From assembly GCA_028551475.1 (NCBI GenBank), contig CM052355.1:1922001-1986000 (forward strand): a stretch of 64,000 bases of DNA, written 5' to 3'. Source of the stretch: Casuarina equisetifolia. Lineage: Eukaryota; Streptophyta; Magnoliopsida; Fagales; Casuarinaceae. The notes below the pieces were generated by a model. That model saw nothing but the letters and a program-made list of their open reading frames with translations. It was not told the origin of the DNA and searched no databases. Numbering within the stretch: position 1 is the first letter of the stretch; every line of letters starts with the position of its first letter. The translations under genes were made by a program, and so were the position numbers. Shown piece by piece: positions 40,959-54,058 of this stretch.

Positions 40959-43947
40959 ATGGAAGGCATAAATGTGGAAAACTTCACTCTCATTTCATTC
41001 AGTCTCCTCCTCCTAACTCCCTTCTGCTTCAATCTGGCAGCCAGTTTCACACCACCGATGCCAGACTTAACACAAGGTGACAAGCAATTCCAGTTGTTTT
41101 ACTTTTGATTTTGGGTGTCTGAGAGGCTATTATTCTTGGTTAAGTTTTCTGGGTTTGCGTTATACTTCTATGAACATCAGCGTGGTGGTTGGTCATGATG
41201 GTTTCGTGGTTGATAATGGCTTGTATGTAGATGATGTCTGTCCTGTAATCTGTGGGCAAGGAACATGCAACACTTCACAAGGGAAGTGCGAATGTTCTAA
41301 GGGTTGGAAGACTGATCCTTTCTTCCACGTCTGTACTCTTCCTAACTGTGAGTTTGTCTCCCTCTCGCAATCAGTAAGTATGCCTTCTGTAGGCATAGAA
41401 CACGCACACAACATATTTGTCTATGCACACGCTTGGCTGCACCCCTCCATGTGTACTATTATCTGCGGACAAAATCTCACCTGGAGAGTATAATTTTTAG
41501 GGAATTTCTAGAAATAAATTTATTTGCCTAATTTAGCTTAGCTTTTATATTAGGCTTTTGAACTCATTTACACGGCATTAAAACTTCAGTTAATTTACTT
41601 TAACGCTCATTAAACTTAAATCTTTTAAATATACCTATTGTATCTTAAGGATAAAATTCTCATATTACAAAGATACGTTGTTTGAATAAGGTTTAATCTC
41701 AATTTTTTTTTTAACATAATCAGTCTCCCACTTTTAGATCGTATCGTAATATTTCATGTTGCTAGAGCTTTCTTATTATCTTTATTCGGCAAGTCGAGGT
41801 TCAAAACGTAAGATCCTTTCCTCCCCCCCCCCCCCTCCCTCATTTTTGGGTATTCAATTGAAGACAAAACAATGCCTAATTGGGCTATTGATGACATTTG
41901 CAGGCACATTTGATTTTACATGTGGCGGTCAATCTACACCACCTCCACCTCCGCCTCTGCCTCCGCTTCCTCCAAACCGTACACTCATTGCTCGAAGCAT
42001 ATTTCTTTCTGTTGTTTTCAGAAAATATCACAAGCTCTATTTTGTTGTTATCTCTCTCTTTATTTTATTTATGAACTGGTTGCAGCTTGTTTCCTTGTTT
42101 GGTGTGGTGAGGGGACCTGCATAGTCAATGGGACTGGACACATATGCAAGTGCGATGAAGGATCAGCAAATTTGTTCGGTTTACCAGGCCTTGTGTGTTT
42201 AAAGAAGTGTAAGCTGATTCCCAGAATTACCAAAATGAATTCGAATGGCTCCTCTTCGGCATTTGAGTTCTAAAACATCAATTTGATTGTGTTTCAACTA
42301 GTCCTTGACAGAATTTTAGCACCAAATAGCTACAAATGTTCTTATCTCCCTTTCAACAAAAAGTTTGACACTTATTTTACAAGCACAACAGATAAAAAAA
42401 AAAAAAAAACTATTATAAAGATGCATGATAGATTGATCCTTGTGAATCTTTTTCCAGGTGCCTTGGGAGCAGATTGTTTTGGTTCCGCACCTACACCTCC
42501 CCCTCCAACTTCTAGCTCGCCAGGAAAGGACTTGCGACCATGGGGTAAATTTCTGTGCCTTGCTTAGTCAACAGAACAGAAGTTGCTTGCTATGAACATA
42601 TCTAAACATTTGCTAACTTGAATATTAATGTCTCCTCCATGTATATGTTATAACGAGGGTTGGTGAAACTCGGGAAAGAGTCCACCTAGAGGTCCTATAT
42701 GGACCATTGGGCTCAACCTGCTCTCTCCAGAAACAATTTTTTTTTCTTTTTTGTTTTTTTTGTTTTTTTCTCTTTTGTTGGGCTTCTGCCCAGGGATTAA
42801 GTTGCAATTTGTCTTGATCCACTTCCAGACATGAGTAATGATTATAAACCTGTTGGGCTTAAGGCCAACAATTTTTTTTCTCTCTTCACAAAACAATAGT
42901 TTCTCGGTCCACCATGGGAAGTGAAACTTTGATTAGTTTTAAGAAATCGTTCCAAAAATCTGGAGTGCTTGTCTCTATAACCAATTAGAGTATGAGTTCT
43001 TAGCTTTTACAACTAGAAAATACTAATATTGATTTTGTGATTAATAAATCACTGCATGATACTTTTATTTCACTTTTCAGCTGAAGATGTATTTAGTTAA
43101 CATCTTCCCCACATCAGGCTCATAAAAAGTACTTCATATATCAAGCCAATTGGCTTAGGTGACCTATCTCTCTCTCTCTCTCTCTCTTTTTTGTTGGTAA
43201 TTCTTTCATATAGTTGCATATGTGATGCAATACACATGACGCATTCTTGTTTATCTAACATGCCAAAGATATTTCCTTGGCAAGTCAGACTTCTAATTGT
43301 AAAGTTAAAAACCAAAGATTTTATCCAACATAAGGACCAACTCAAGAACTCGTGAGACCATTCCTTCTTATTTGTTGATATAACTTATAATGAATATTTT
43401 TCTTGGTTAATCCTTAGAGATGTTTGTACAAGATACAAGTCATATCAACTAAAAAGAAATAAAAAATAAAAAAGGATCAATAGGAGATCTGGGTTTTGCT
43501 TTTGCATAGCAACACTTTAGGGTTAATTTCTTTTGTCAGGATGGAGGTTTGTGCCTTTTCTCCCCTCTTTTTTTCTTATTAAATTGAGAGTGAATTAGGT
43601 TATAGTAGATAGGGCTTTTCTCGATGCCATCCTATCAATTTCAAATTCATCTCTAAAACATAAAACTTTTGTCTTTTTATTTAACTTCGTTCATAATTAG
43701 TTTAACATTTTCGTTGATACAGATCAACGGCTACATAGTTTCATTTGTATTTTCTTTTTGGGCACCTTATTTTGTGAGCTTTCTCTTTCTCTTTCAGCTT
43801 ATGCTTCGTCTATTCATATGCATTCGATATCTATCGCTAACTCATCATGTTCACTTGACAGGATCTACGGAAGCGCCAAATTGCTCAAGGAGTCTCAAGA
43901 CACTAAGTACAATAATGTTAGCTGTGCTATATATAATTTGGATTTAA
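40959..43947 (+). CDS. Secreted EGF-like, proline-rich protein with GPI-type C-terminus
   Basis: Six exons with GT-AG borders join in frame to 201 residues: 40959-41076, 41231-41347, 41904-41978, 42086-42208, 42458-42544 and 43862-43947 (TAA). Exon 1 encodes a signal peptide (LISFSLLLLTPFCFNLAA). Exon 2 encodes an EGF-like module, CPVICGQGTCNTSQGKCEC. Exon 3 ends in a run of prolines (PPPPPPLPPLPP). Exon 4 encodes a second EGF-like module, CGEGTCIVNGTGHICKCDEG. Exon 5 has PTPPPPTSSSPGK. Exon 6 ends with a hydrophobic stretch, TIMLAVLYIIWI, as expected of a GPI-anchor signal. Similar plant proteins are annotated as notch-like or EGF-like proteins of unknown role (for example At4g14746, from memory). 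I infer a cell-surface or wall protein. The last exon is the least certain: an alternative acceptor near 43540 would give a different end. A (C)n run lies in intron 2 (~41823). Confidence 0.75.
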
Positions 43948-44358
43948 GCAAAAAACAAAAGGACTTCAAGACAAGAAGCACGATGACCATAGTGATAAAG
44001 TAATAACTTGATTATCAGAGCGATGTTATACTCTTTTTAGACAGTGTTAGTAGCAAATTCTATACAAAACTTGTCATCTTGATGATGTTTCCAATCTCGT
44101 ATTCTTTCTTAATCCTCCTCCAAAACTTAGAAAATGAAAGCTTGGTCCATCTTTTGCTCTTGCTGTTCCCAGATTCCATACTGTTTTATGGGAAAGCTAC
44201 TAATCGTTATACTCAAAAGGACAAGTACATCTATGTTACTACTGGGATTTAATAAACTAGAATGGAGTCTGCATGGAGGTACAAGAACCCTAATAGTTAA
44301 ACAGAAAACGAAAGGTTCTAAGCTTGAGAGCAAAAGTACAGGAATAATAACCAATTGA

Positions 44359-44517
44359 ATGATGGATGTTGCTTTACCTAGTAGAAGACAAGTCATGTGC
44401 GCCGGGAGGATTGCTCTTTCTCTTGCTCTTATCACTTGCACTTTTGTTGCGATAATGTGTTTTGTTCTTTCTGCTGTCCTATGTTCTGGTTCTTCTGCTT
44501 CTTTCCGTGTGCGATGA
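44359..44517 (+). CDS. Candidate small hydrophobic protein, 52 residues
   Basis: The frame starts with two adjacent in-frame ATG codons (44359, 44362) and ends at a TGA at 44515. It encodes a short polar, Arg-containing head (PSRRQVMCAGR) and then a strongly hydrophobic segment (IALSLALITCTFVAIMCFVL) with a short basic tail (SASFRVR). This looks like a single-pass membrane peptide. An AATAAA-like polyadenylation signal lies near 44641. I do not recognise a family; it may be real, or a remnant of a larger gene. It is 0.4 kb downstream of the EGF-like gene on the same strand and could also lie in that gene's 3' UTR. Confidence 0.3.
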   Translation: MMDVALPSRRQVMCAGRIALSLALITCTFVAIMCFVLSAVLCSGSSASFRVR

Positions 44518-47500
44518 TAGTATTCATGGACTCGAGGGCCACAAGGCATGTGCGAAAATGGTTTCCATGTGTTAATGAAAGTTGTGTTCATGACTTTCTT
44601 TCTGTCTTTTATTTTTTGGTGTTGCCGTCTTTCAAGGAACAATAAAATATTATTCAGTTGCTTTGGACTGGATCGATAAGTACAACTGAAGCATGCGAAC
44701 AAACTAGAGTAGAAAAATTATATATCTCGAAGAATGAAAGCGTATTACAAAAAATGGGTACCATTATCTGCGAGTACATTTTGTTTGGTGTGAGAAGGTG
44801 ACCATCATGGAGGGGTGAGGTAGAAAATGACAGTATCGATTTCATAAAGAATTAATTAACAGCATCGTAATGGGGAAATATTAATTATTTTTCTTGATAT
44901 AAGGATATGATGACAGTAGGAAGATGAAGCAAAAGCATTTCCTTGGGAAAATCCCACGTTTCCCAAATAATTATGGTGTGAAACTCTCTTCCTACACATT
45001 TTTCTACGGAGTGAATGGCATTAAACTTAAAGTTATATAGGATGAAACATATTTAACCTGAATTATGATATTATTTTAAAAAATTTAAAGACATAATCCA
45101 AAACTAGCTCAAAGGGTCATCTTTTTATTTAAATTTCACCTTAAGAATTTTTTCTTTTAGTGTAAGACTTATCTTACACCTAATTTCTTACAGTAAAAGA
45201 ATATTTATCTTATGTTAGAGTTTCATTTTTTGAGGACAGAAATCTTGTATTAGAAAAATGTCTCTTAGATAACATTTAAATATAAAAAATAATATTTTAA
45301 CTCATGAATTTACTTTTAAATTAAACTTTAAGCTTTTTAATATAATATTCTTTCAACTTTTGTTTAACTTTGAATACTCTTTAGATTTGCTTCATATAAG
45401 AAAGAACATTTGTTCCACTCAATCAACTCTTAAGTATGCTTACCTCACATATGAAAATACAATATTCAGAATGTCTAATTTTTTTTTTTTAAAAAGCTCA
45501 TGAACTTACTTGTGGGTTGAACTTCAAGCTTTCTAATACCATTTTACAACATTATCAACATGTTGTGAGTTCAGACGAAAACGTAAGGAGCAACATGTAA
45601 GGTTCTGCCTTGTCGTCGAGGATAAGAATAAAGTACTGAGGTCACACAGGAATGGAGTTGCATGAACCGAGTATGTGTGACCACTCAGAGCATGTGTGCT
45701 TCCTCACCAAAGGACAAGGCGTATGTCCGCATTGTTGATTGCGTCCTATGGATCACATCTGTTCGAGGCTTGCCCTCTGTAATCTTTGTCCTTTCCATCG
45801 TCTCCTATAATGGTTCAAACATATTCTTTCATCGATGAACTGGAATTGAGAAATGCAACTCAAAAAACTGATTAAAGAATAATCTAAGAAAGGTGAGCCC
45901 GTTGAAGGAACTACAGAATGAGCACGTAGAAGGGGTGGACACGAAAGGAGAAAAGGTGGATTTCCATCCAATTGCTTGATTGAGAAGTATGGGAAGGAAA
46001 GGTACTTGGTGTTCTTTTGATTAATGATGGTTCTAGTTTTTCTGTGGGAAAGGCAAAGTAGACCTATAATATGTGAGACAAAGGGAAGATAAAGTGGAAG
46101 GCAAACAAGTTGAAAAATTCAATTGTATAAAGTACAAGCTTGTTACTATTTATAAATGACTAAACTTACATTACTCTATTTGGAAACAACGTATGAAAAT
46201 ATACTAATGAAAATGATTACAATGGTACAATGCATAATTATGTAAAGAAAAGCATTTCATTAGTCATCTTCAAAATAGTGTATCTTCCTTTAATACAAGA
46301 AATTTTAAATCCTTATCAATGATTTTGATGCATATAGACCTGCATAAAAATGCTTGTAACCGAAGTAAAAGCCTTGACATGGTTCTCTTATGTTGTCTTC
46401 CCATATAGAGAGAGCCAAAGTTCATTTAATACAGACAAATTTCTTTCATAGATTAGAACAAAATTCTTTTTCTAGATTTTTCTTTTCATATTGGATGAAA
46501 AAAGAAAAGAAAAAAAAAGGAAAGGAGAGACCCATCCTTTTCAACTGCTCAACATATAAATAATAATAAAAAGATCATAGATGATTAAAGCTTTCAAATA
46601 TAGAGATTTTAGTTTATATATTACTTCAAACAAGAGAACATTAAGGATTTCGGTTTTTAGAGATAAAGGGAAACAAAATAATACTTTTTTTTGAGAATCA
46701 CTATTGCACAAATCAAAAAGAATGTGAAAGATAAGATTTCATCAATAAGAGTATAACAAATTTGTAAATAATTCTTTGCATTTATTTGGCAATTTTATTT
46801 TCCCATAAATGTTTGACATATGACTAGTACATAATTTATTATATTCTGTGAATATGGATTTGGAGTTTGTACAATACAAAAAGATCAATAAAAAGAATCA
46901 AAATAAGAAGAAGAAAAGTAGAGAAGAGGAATAACTATTGCAACAACTTTTAAAGATATAAACAAAAGTGAAGGATACAAGCCTCTAGATATAAAAACAT
47001 GAATGCTTTGTGTTTATCGAAGAACTCAGACAACAAGTCTTGAATCATATTTGTAAAACGAACTACATCTCATCAACAGGCTCGAGGGTTGATTGTCCAA
47101 TCAGTACTTTCCTTTCTCAAAATCTAACTAAGTTATATTTGCAACGTTGATTTTCGCATTCTTTTAACGGCTTCGTTGAAGCACATTTTAGTACAGCACA
47201 GTGAACATTCGCGAAAAGCTAAGCATTGCAGTAGAATCTGCAGCCATCTAACTTTGAGTTGAACACAATACAAAAGAAACTCTTGTCGTGGATTTTGACC
47301 ATTTCGGACACTCAATTATGACAACAACTGGTTCTCTGCCACCTTCGAATATTCATTTACAGCCAGATACGTTTGTCTAAAGATATGTTTCTTTATATTT
47401 CCCTATGAATTTCGATCTTTTGAATATAAATCAATTATTTCTGAAATGACATCCAGTATTTTATACTTTATTCTTCCTCTTCTCCATGGATGGACATAGC

Positions 47501-48806
47501 CGTGATGGGAAGATTGTCAGCATCAGTCACGTACTATTGCTGCCGAAATTATCGTGCGAAGACAAGAAACACATCAAAAATTCCGACCAGGGGTCCAGGG
47601 TAGTCTTGGCTGTGATATATCTGTATTTTCTAGCTTTATCGGGTTCTCAAGAATCTAGATGATATAAATCTTGCAGGGCTTGAACAATGAAAGAAAGATG
47701 CTTAGCTAAAGCAGCCACGGAAGGTAGCCATTGTTGTCCCTTCGACTCACTAACCAAACCAGCAAGCCACTAAACCATGGATACGTAAGACCTTTGGATA
47801 CGGCACCATGCAAAGCCATATTATTACTCCATAACATGCAGAAATGTACATGCCCCCTTTAAATAAGATTCAGGTTCTCTTGCATTTCTTAATCTTATTC
47901 TTCGTTATGTTTACGGAGTACACACCTTCTATTTAACTAATATAATAGCATCTATATAATGTTCATATTATGAAATGAGATCTTTTTTGGGGTTATTATT
48001 TGTTATAAAGCTTATATTTGACCTAAAAATTAATTAAAAAAAAATCACACGACTTTTTTTTAGCGACATGAGACTTCTTCTTCTTCTTCTTTTTTATTAT
48101 TTATTTTTAATTTATTTTTAATTTTTAATTTTTACTCTAACTTCAACATGCTCCATCATTATAATAATCCAACTAGATTATTTCATAATGCCATGTTATT
48201 GTGTGGACTTTGGTCTTACCCATATTTATGAGGGTGATAAACAAACTTGATTTTAAGATGACGTTACAAAGTCGACTAAGTAAAATTGCCCTACATTGAC
48301 TTTAATATTATTTTATTACCATTATGTAGTTTGGCATGAAGGGGGGGGGGGGGGAAAGAGAGGAAGAAAAGTAGATCCTAGTGGGGAATACTGACGAAGA
48401 TAACTTGACTAGTTAAAAATAGTATGACATGATAATAAAATATAATAATGATAAGAAGCAAACCAAGCTAACTGGCCAACCTTTTCTCGAGATTCCATTC
48501 TATCCTTCCTCTGTATACATTTACGGTGTAGCAAATGGAATGTCAGAATTAACCCACACTTTCCATCGTGATTCTTTTATGTGCCTTTAGTACAACCTTA
48601 CTTGGTTTCTGAATCAGTTGATTTAGCCCTTTGATGGACATGTACAAGCTGCTAGATGATCTGTTGATTACATTCTTTCTGTCAAGGAACGTGATAGAGT
48701 CCAAATAGAAATGAATAAACATAATTAGCAATCTCCCAATATTCTAAATAAAGTAATAGTTTTGAGTACCTTTTTTGAATTTAATTAAAGAAATATGTGC
48801 ACCCCA

Positions 48807-49400
48807 TTATGCATCTAGAGGTGTCTCTTCTGTGGGTGGTTTCCAGTGCCGTCCTGCTGCATCATGTGATTCGTCACCAGTATGAAAAAGAAAGGGATGC
48901 CAAGTGCTCTGAACTATACACTTCAAATCATCGCATAATCGATCCAAAAGGTCTCCAACATCAAATAATTTACTTCTGCTGTGTCTTCGTGGACCCGCAC
49001 AGAAAAAGAGAGCTAGAGAGCTAGAGAGCCAGAGAGCTATCGTTGCCCCTGTTGAACACATCCATTTAAGGAAACATGCTAGGATACCCATCAAACACAT
49101 GCCATTATTCTGATCTTCAAGCCAAGGTAAAATGCCCATGATGCATGTAAAATGTTCACCAGCCATATACAAGAAAAACTGGGTCTAAACATTATTATAA
49201 TACAAAACATTCAACTTGGTAACACAAGTTGCCAACTTGCTACATATTATTGAGATGCTGAGACAGGATCACGGTTAGTGCACGGACGGCTGACCAGTCT
49301 GCATGTTTTTCATCATAGGCTTGCCTTCTTCTACATTGCTTTTGACAAAGTCCAGCTCTGTCGGTGGAGGAAACGCTATCCATCCCGGTTCATCTGCATC
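48807..49400 (-). other. Possible decayed gene exons, unrecognised
   Basis: On the minus strand, 49400-49275 reads as 41 codons and a stop with protein-like text (EPGWIAFPPPTELDFV, VEEGKPMMKN), and 49040-48807 reads open with FDVGDLLDRLCDDLKCIV and GRHWKPPTEETPLDA before a stop. The two are each closed by their own stop and cannot be exons of one simple gene. They may be fragments of genes or of an element, or chance. I do not recognise either. Confidence 0.2.
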
Positions 49401-52400
49401 AAATAAGGGTCAAGAAAAGGGTTGTCCTTATCTCCACTCCCATCGATCCTGCATCATGCTGGTGCCCGGAAGTATTACTGGATCCTAAGTATGCTGATGG
49501 CGAAAAGAGCTGAAATAGACTGAAGAACACGAGGAGTTTGAAGCATGGTCTGTCCCGAAGCTGGAGGATGCCGATTTTAAGGGACTGGATGCATTAACAC
49601 GCATAGACTGGGTCTAGCTAAAGCCCCTCATATTGTTACTGATTTTTAATCTTGTCACTTTCCCGGAACATATATCCTTCTTACATATGTATATATACAT
49701 CTTGCATACACATGCATACACCCACCCGTATATATTTGTACATTTATATACATCTTAAATAGTATCATAACCAAAAGTGTCGAACATAAACCACGGAAGT
49801 TTACAAACCCTTGAAAGACGAGAAGCGCGTTCTTAGGTACCGGTGACCTATGAAAAGGGATGTCTGATAGCTGAAAGGCTAAGGGAAACATCCTTCGTAG
49901 GTATGTTCTTGTTGTTGTTATTGGTTTTTTTTTTTAAAATTAAATCTCTATTCATGGATCTTATCAATTTAAATTTGGGTTCTGTAAGTGGAAACTGAAA
50001 TATATTTAGAACGTGAGGATTAAAAGAGCTTATTCTTATTGAGTAGAGAAAAATGACCAATCCACTATTCGAATTAAATTTCTAAGTGATTTTAGGGAAC
50101 TCTATTTAGAACTTTAACTTATCTTTCTGGGATTGATAACACAAATCTGACATGTTCCTGCACCAACGAGCCAACATCATAGAAAGGGCTTTACAAGTGA
50201 TTGAAATTGCTTATTAAAAATTCAAGAAGATTATAATATTTTTGTAGGACCAAGTTGATGACCATAAAAAGTATCGCATCGCCAAAATTACTGCCTTTTG
50301 TTTTGCTTTGAGACAACTGTGCTCGTCTTACTGTGTATCTTATTATATCTAATGACTCGACGCCACTACCAGACCGCTAATCCCATGACAACTTTCAATT
50401 CCCAACGCTCATTAATAATTTTTTACCATTTAGAATTTAATAGAGATAGTGTCAGTGTCCAACATGCTAAAATAACTACAGACACGTTCAGGAAAGATAT
50501 CGATGAGATCCAATAGGGTTGAAACAGAGGGAATCTTGTCTTTATCCAGCAATATTCTAGAGTAAAATCATTGTTTGTGCTGGAAGAAAGTTAAGACAAA
50601 GCGGTACCTTCCAAATTTGGAAAGTCTGAAGCATTCGACGCTTTAAACACCGCTCGGTGCTTTTGAATAAAGTTCACACCCAAACATGGGAGAGCATCTA
50701 GGTGAATATAAAGTGGCCTCCATCGGAGCATAGTAAATGCATTCACATGATCAGACATAAATGCGCATTCCGGTTAAATACTTGTAATATCCCAAGACAG
50801 ACACCTCCCACTCTAGAAGCAAGAGTTCTATTGTTGTATGGAAGTAAAAATTTCAACAGGGTTGTAGTCAGAATTCAAGTTCCATATTCTCAAACCTCTT
50901 TTTACCTAATAAAGAAAATAGGAAGGGAAGTAGTAATTTGCTCCCTTGAAAAACGAAACAAGCCATCCTGATCTTTGTCGTCCTAGCTGATGCCAAAACA
51001 AAAGCATTGTAAATTGAAGTTCTCTCTATAGGAATTTCATATGATTTATGTCGTCTCAACTCTTGCCAAAGATAGAATACCTGGCCACCCATAACAGAGA
51101 GAATAGATTATGTTAAGCTCTTCGAGGAGATCAGATATATTTCCGGCGTTCTATGGACTACAAAACACCTGAACATTTCACAGGTATATTCTGGGAATAT
51201 CCTATCAATTCATGACAATTGCTTCCAATAATTCAATGGCTAGCAAGCTATTTTCAAAGTTTTGATACTTGAGGGTCTTTTTCTATCTCCTTGTAAATTT
51301 GGAAGCTTCCCCATTTCTTAAGTAATTAAAACTTGAAAGAAGTCCAAATGGGTAAGTGAATGACGGATAGAAACCTTAAAATCTTCAAATTGTTCAGCGT
51401 AGCCCACTTCTAGGTGGATTGAGTTTTCTCTCGGTAGATAATAGAAACTTCACCTCAAATCATTGTCTGGGGCAACTGTTTTAACGACCCGACCTACCCA
51501 TGTCTGTGCCACGTGAACAACTTAAGCACATAGATGACGGCTACGAGCTAGTGTCCCATGTATAAGGATCAGCCTGTGAGGCAAGTGTAGCCCATGTCCC
51601 TGCACAAATGGTCATTTCCTGAGGGAAGATGGCGGGCCATGAGAAGCAAACTTGACGTACTAATCTTGATTTGTTCATTGTTGGAACCATGGCAACCACA
51701 CAGAGAGGAAGATAAGGTAGATGAAACAAGAAGAAAATGGTAGCATTCGAAGTTCTTGTCCGAGCATCAAAATAAGAAAGTGTAGGAGACAGTGGAAGGA
51801 TTTGAAATCAAAGAACATAACGCTGTCGTATGCTTTAGCAACACTCCTAAACTTGTAGAGAGTACGAGAGGATTGGTGGGTTATAGAAACAAATCTAACG
51901 CAAAATACCAAAAGCAACTTTAATTCTCTTCTTGGAAATGACCAAATATACCACCTCTTCCACCTTTTTTTTTTTTTCTCTGTGGAGGACGAAAATGCCC
52001 TTGATTATTTATTTTTCAGAACGCGTCTTTTTGGGCCAATTCCTTTTTGTTAAGGATCCCAAGAAATTGGCCGAAACCTCTGAACAGAGCCACAACCCAT
52101 CATCCCCCCACAGAGCCAAGATCAGTTTCACCAATTTCGAAGGGGCAAGTGGGGGAGGGTCAATTTGGTCATTTTTGCCATCTACCACTAGAGATTAGGA
52201 CCCAAAAGAAAGGTGGGAATTGTCCTATAGTTTAGAGAGATTAGGAGCAAGATGGCCGTCGGGTGTTTTGAGGATAAGACAAGGAAGGGCACATGGAGAG
52301 GAAGAAACATCCTCTGCTTTGGTTTTGAGAGGTTGAGATGTGTCGCCATGGTTCAGTACACTTGTCTTGTAGAGGACAATATGGTCCTCTCTTTGTTTTG

Positions 52401-52474
52401 TTCTTGGTCTTTGCCCTTCAATGGACACTGTTGAGTACCACTTAACCCTGTTAGACTCCAGTCACACCCTGCTC

Positions 52475-52481
52475 TATATAA
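52475..52481 (+). promoter_or_regulatory. TATA box of GA3ox
   Basis: TATATAA within GCTCTATATAAACTCC lies 161 bases before the ATG at 52636. This is a strong plant TATA consensus; the implied 5' UTR is about 130 bases and pyrimidine-rich. Confidence 0.65.
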
Positions 52482-52635
52482 ACTCCCCAGTCCATCATGT
52501 TATCATTCATGCTTAGTACAACCACTAGCATTCCCATTGCCACAGCTTGATTCCAACAAAGAATCTAAACTCCAACACGCCCTGTTCTTCCACGCATAAT
52601 TTCCCTCTCTTTCTCACAAAAACATAGCCTTCGCC

Positions 52636-54058
52636 ATGCCTTCGAGACTAGCCGATGCCTTCAGAGCCCACCCGGTCGACCTGTACCACAAACACCTGGA
52701 CTTTAACTCCCTAGAGGAGTTACCAGACTCCTACGCGTGGACCCAACTCGACGAGCAGCCTGCCGGCGAATCCTTTGGGTCAGAGTCAGTGCCGGTTATC
52801 GATCTCGGTGATCCAAATGCCCTTGCATTAATAGGCCATGCATGCAAAACTTGGGGTATCTTCCAAGTTAAAAACCACGGCATCCCAAAAAAACTCTTCG
52901 ATGACATAGAGGGTGCCGGTAGGAGCCTCTTCTCTCTACCCCTCCAGCAAAAGCTCAAAGCCGCTCGTCCTCCCGACGGCGTCTCCGGCTACGGCCTGGC
53001 CAGGATCTCTTCCTTTTTCCCAAAGCTTATGTGGTCAGAGGGGTATACTATTGTAGGGTCTCCACTTGAACAATTCCGCCAACTTTGGCCCCAAGATTAC
53101 AGCGAATACTGGTACGATCGCAAATGCTCATGCACGTGTAAAAGCGCATTGATGTTTCCCTTTCATGGTCTAATGTTTTTTCTGTGGGGAAAGTAGTGCG
53201 GGAAGCCAAACGTAAATCCCATTTTCTTTTCTTATTGCAATTAGCAAAGATCACAATGAGAGCTATGGACCCACAGAAAAGATTTGTTGCGATAACATCA
53301 AGAAACCCAAATCCGAATGTCCATAAGTATTTGCAGTCGCATTCTGATTTTTACCCTCTTTTTTTTTCTTATTTCTTATTTCTTATTTCTTATTCTGGTT
53401 TTTGGCTTTTTCATTTCTCCATTTCAGTGACACAGTTGAAGAGTATGAAAGACAGATGAAAAAGCTTGCAGGAAGGCTCATGTGGCTAATGCTTGGCTCA
53501 TTGGGCATCTCCAAGGAAGACATCAATTGGGCAGGCCCAAAGGGTCACTTCAAAACGGCGTCGGCCGCCTTGCAAATGAATTCTTACCCGGCTTGTCCAG
53601 ACCCGGACCGGGCCATGGGTTTAGCGCCGCACACCGACTCCACCCTCCTCACCATTCTCTACCAGAACAACACCAGCGGCTTGCAGGTCTTAAGGGAGGG
53701 AGCCGCTTGGGTCACGGTTCCGCCGCTTCCCGGAGCACTGGTGGTCAACGTCGGTGACCTCCTCCACATACTATCCAACGGGCGGTACCCGAGCGCTCTG
53801 CACCGTGCAGTGGTGAACCGGACCCAGTACCGCCTATCTATTGCCTATCTTTTCGGGCCACCGGCCCACGTTAAAATCTCACCGGTCCCCAAGCTGGTAG
53901 GCCCAGGTGACGCGCCCCAGTACAGACCAGTGACGTGGAACGAGTATCTTGGCACGAAGGCAAAGCACTTCAACAAGGCGCTTTCCACTGTCCGCCTATG
54001 CACCCCGTTGAACGGATTGGTCGATGTAAACGATAACAATGGCGTACAAGTTGGCTAG
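52636..54058 (+). CDS. GA3OX: Gibberellin 3-beta-dioxygenase (GA3ox)
   Basis: GA3ox hydroxylates GA9 and GA20 at C-3 to give bioactive GA4 and GA1, the last activating step; it is a soluble 2-oxoglutarate/Fe(II) oxygenase. Two exons, 52636-53111 and 53428-54058 (TAG), with a 316-base intron at the position usual for GA3ox genes, encode 368 residues. The start MPSRLADAFRAHP and the block HKHLDFNSLEELPDSYAW are typical. DIOX_N follows with VPVIDLGDPNA and WGIFQVKNHGIP. Iron ligands are His227 and Asp229 (LAPHTDSTLLTILYQ) and His284 (ALHRAVVN); Arg294 and Ser296 (YRLS) bind 2-oxoglutarate. The splice at TG|T restores Cys159-Asp. All catalytic residues are present, so it looks functional. In other plants GA3ox is repressed by GA feedback; no element for that is identified here. 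It closes the conserved block after KTN1. Confidence 0.96.
53366..53396 (+). repeat. Heptamer repeat in the GA3ox intron
   Basis: Four copies of TTTCTTA or its rotation, just upstream of the intron's acceptor at 53427, forming part of its pyrimidine-rich tract. Confidence 0.8.

Larger units (their letters stand above)
43948..52635. other. 8.7-kb gene-poor region before GA3ox
   Basis: Largely AT-rich. It contains the candidate small open frame at 44359-44517 and two stretches of possible minus-strand coding sequence at 48.8-49.4 kb. 45.0-45.6 kb shows repeated phrases (ACTCATGAATTTACTT, CTCATGAACTTACTTG, AACTTCAAGCTTTCTAATAC) typical of decayed dispersed repeats. A run of about 14 G lies at ~48342. 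51.9-52.6 kb is the presumed GA3ox promoter. No complete gene is recognised. Confidence 0.45.

Noticed and set aside
44127-44702. 191-codon minus-strand open frame downstream of the EGF-like gene
   Set aside because: Long, but its residues show no domain, and a more plausible small frame and a polyadenylation-like signal lie on the plus strand. Kept only as a doubt.
45540-45990. Region with GC-richer text (GAGTATGTGTGACCACTC and similar) resembling an element fragment
   Set aside because: No terminal repeats, coding motif or second copy found in the window.
53482-53757. 91-codon plus-strand frame inside GA3ox exon 2
   Set aside because: Frame-shifted shadow of the GC-rich dioxygenase exon.
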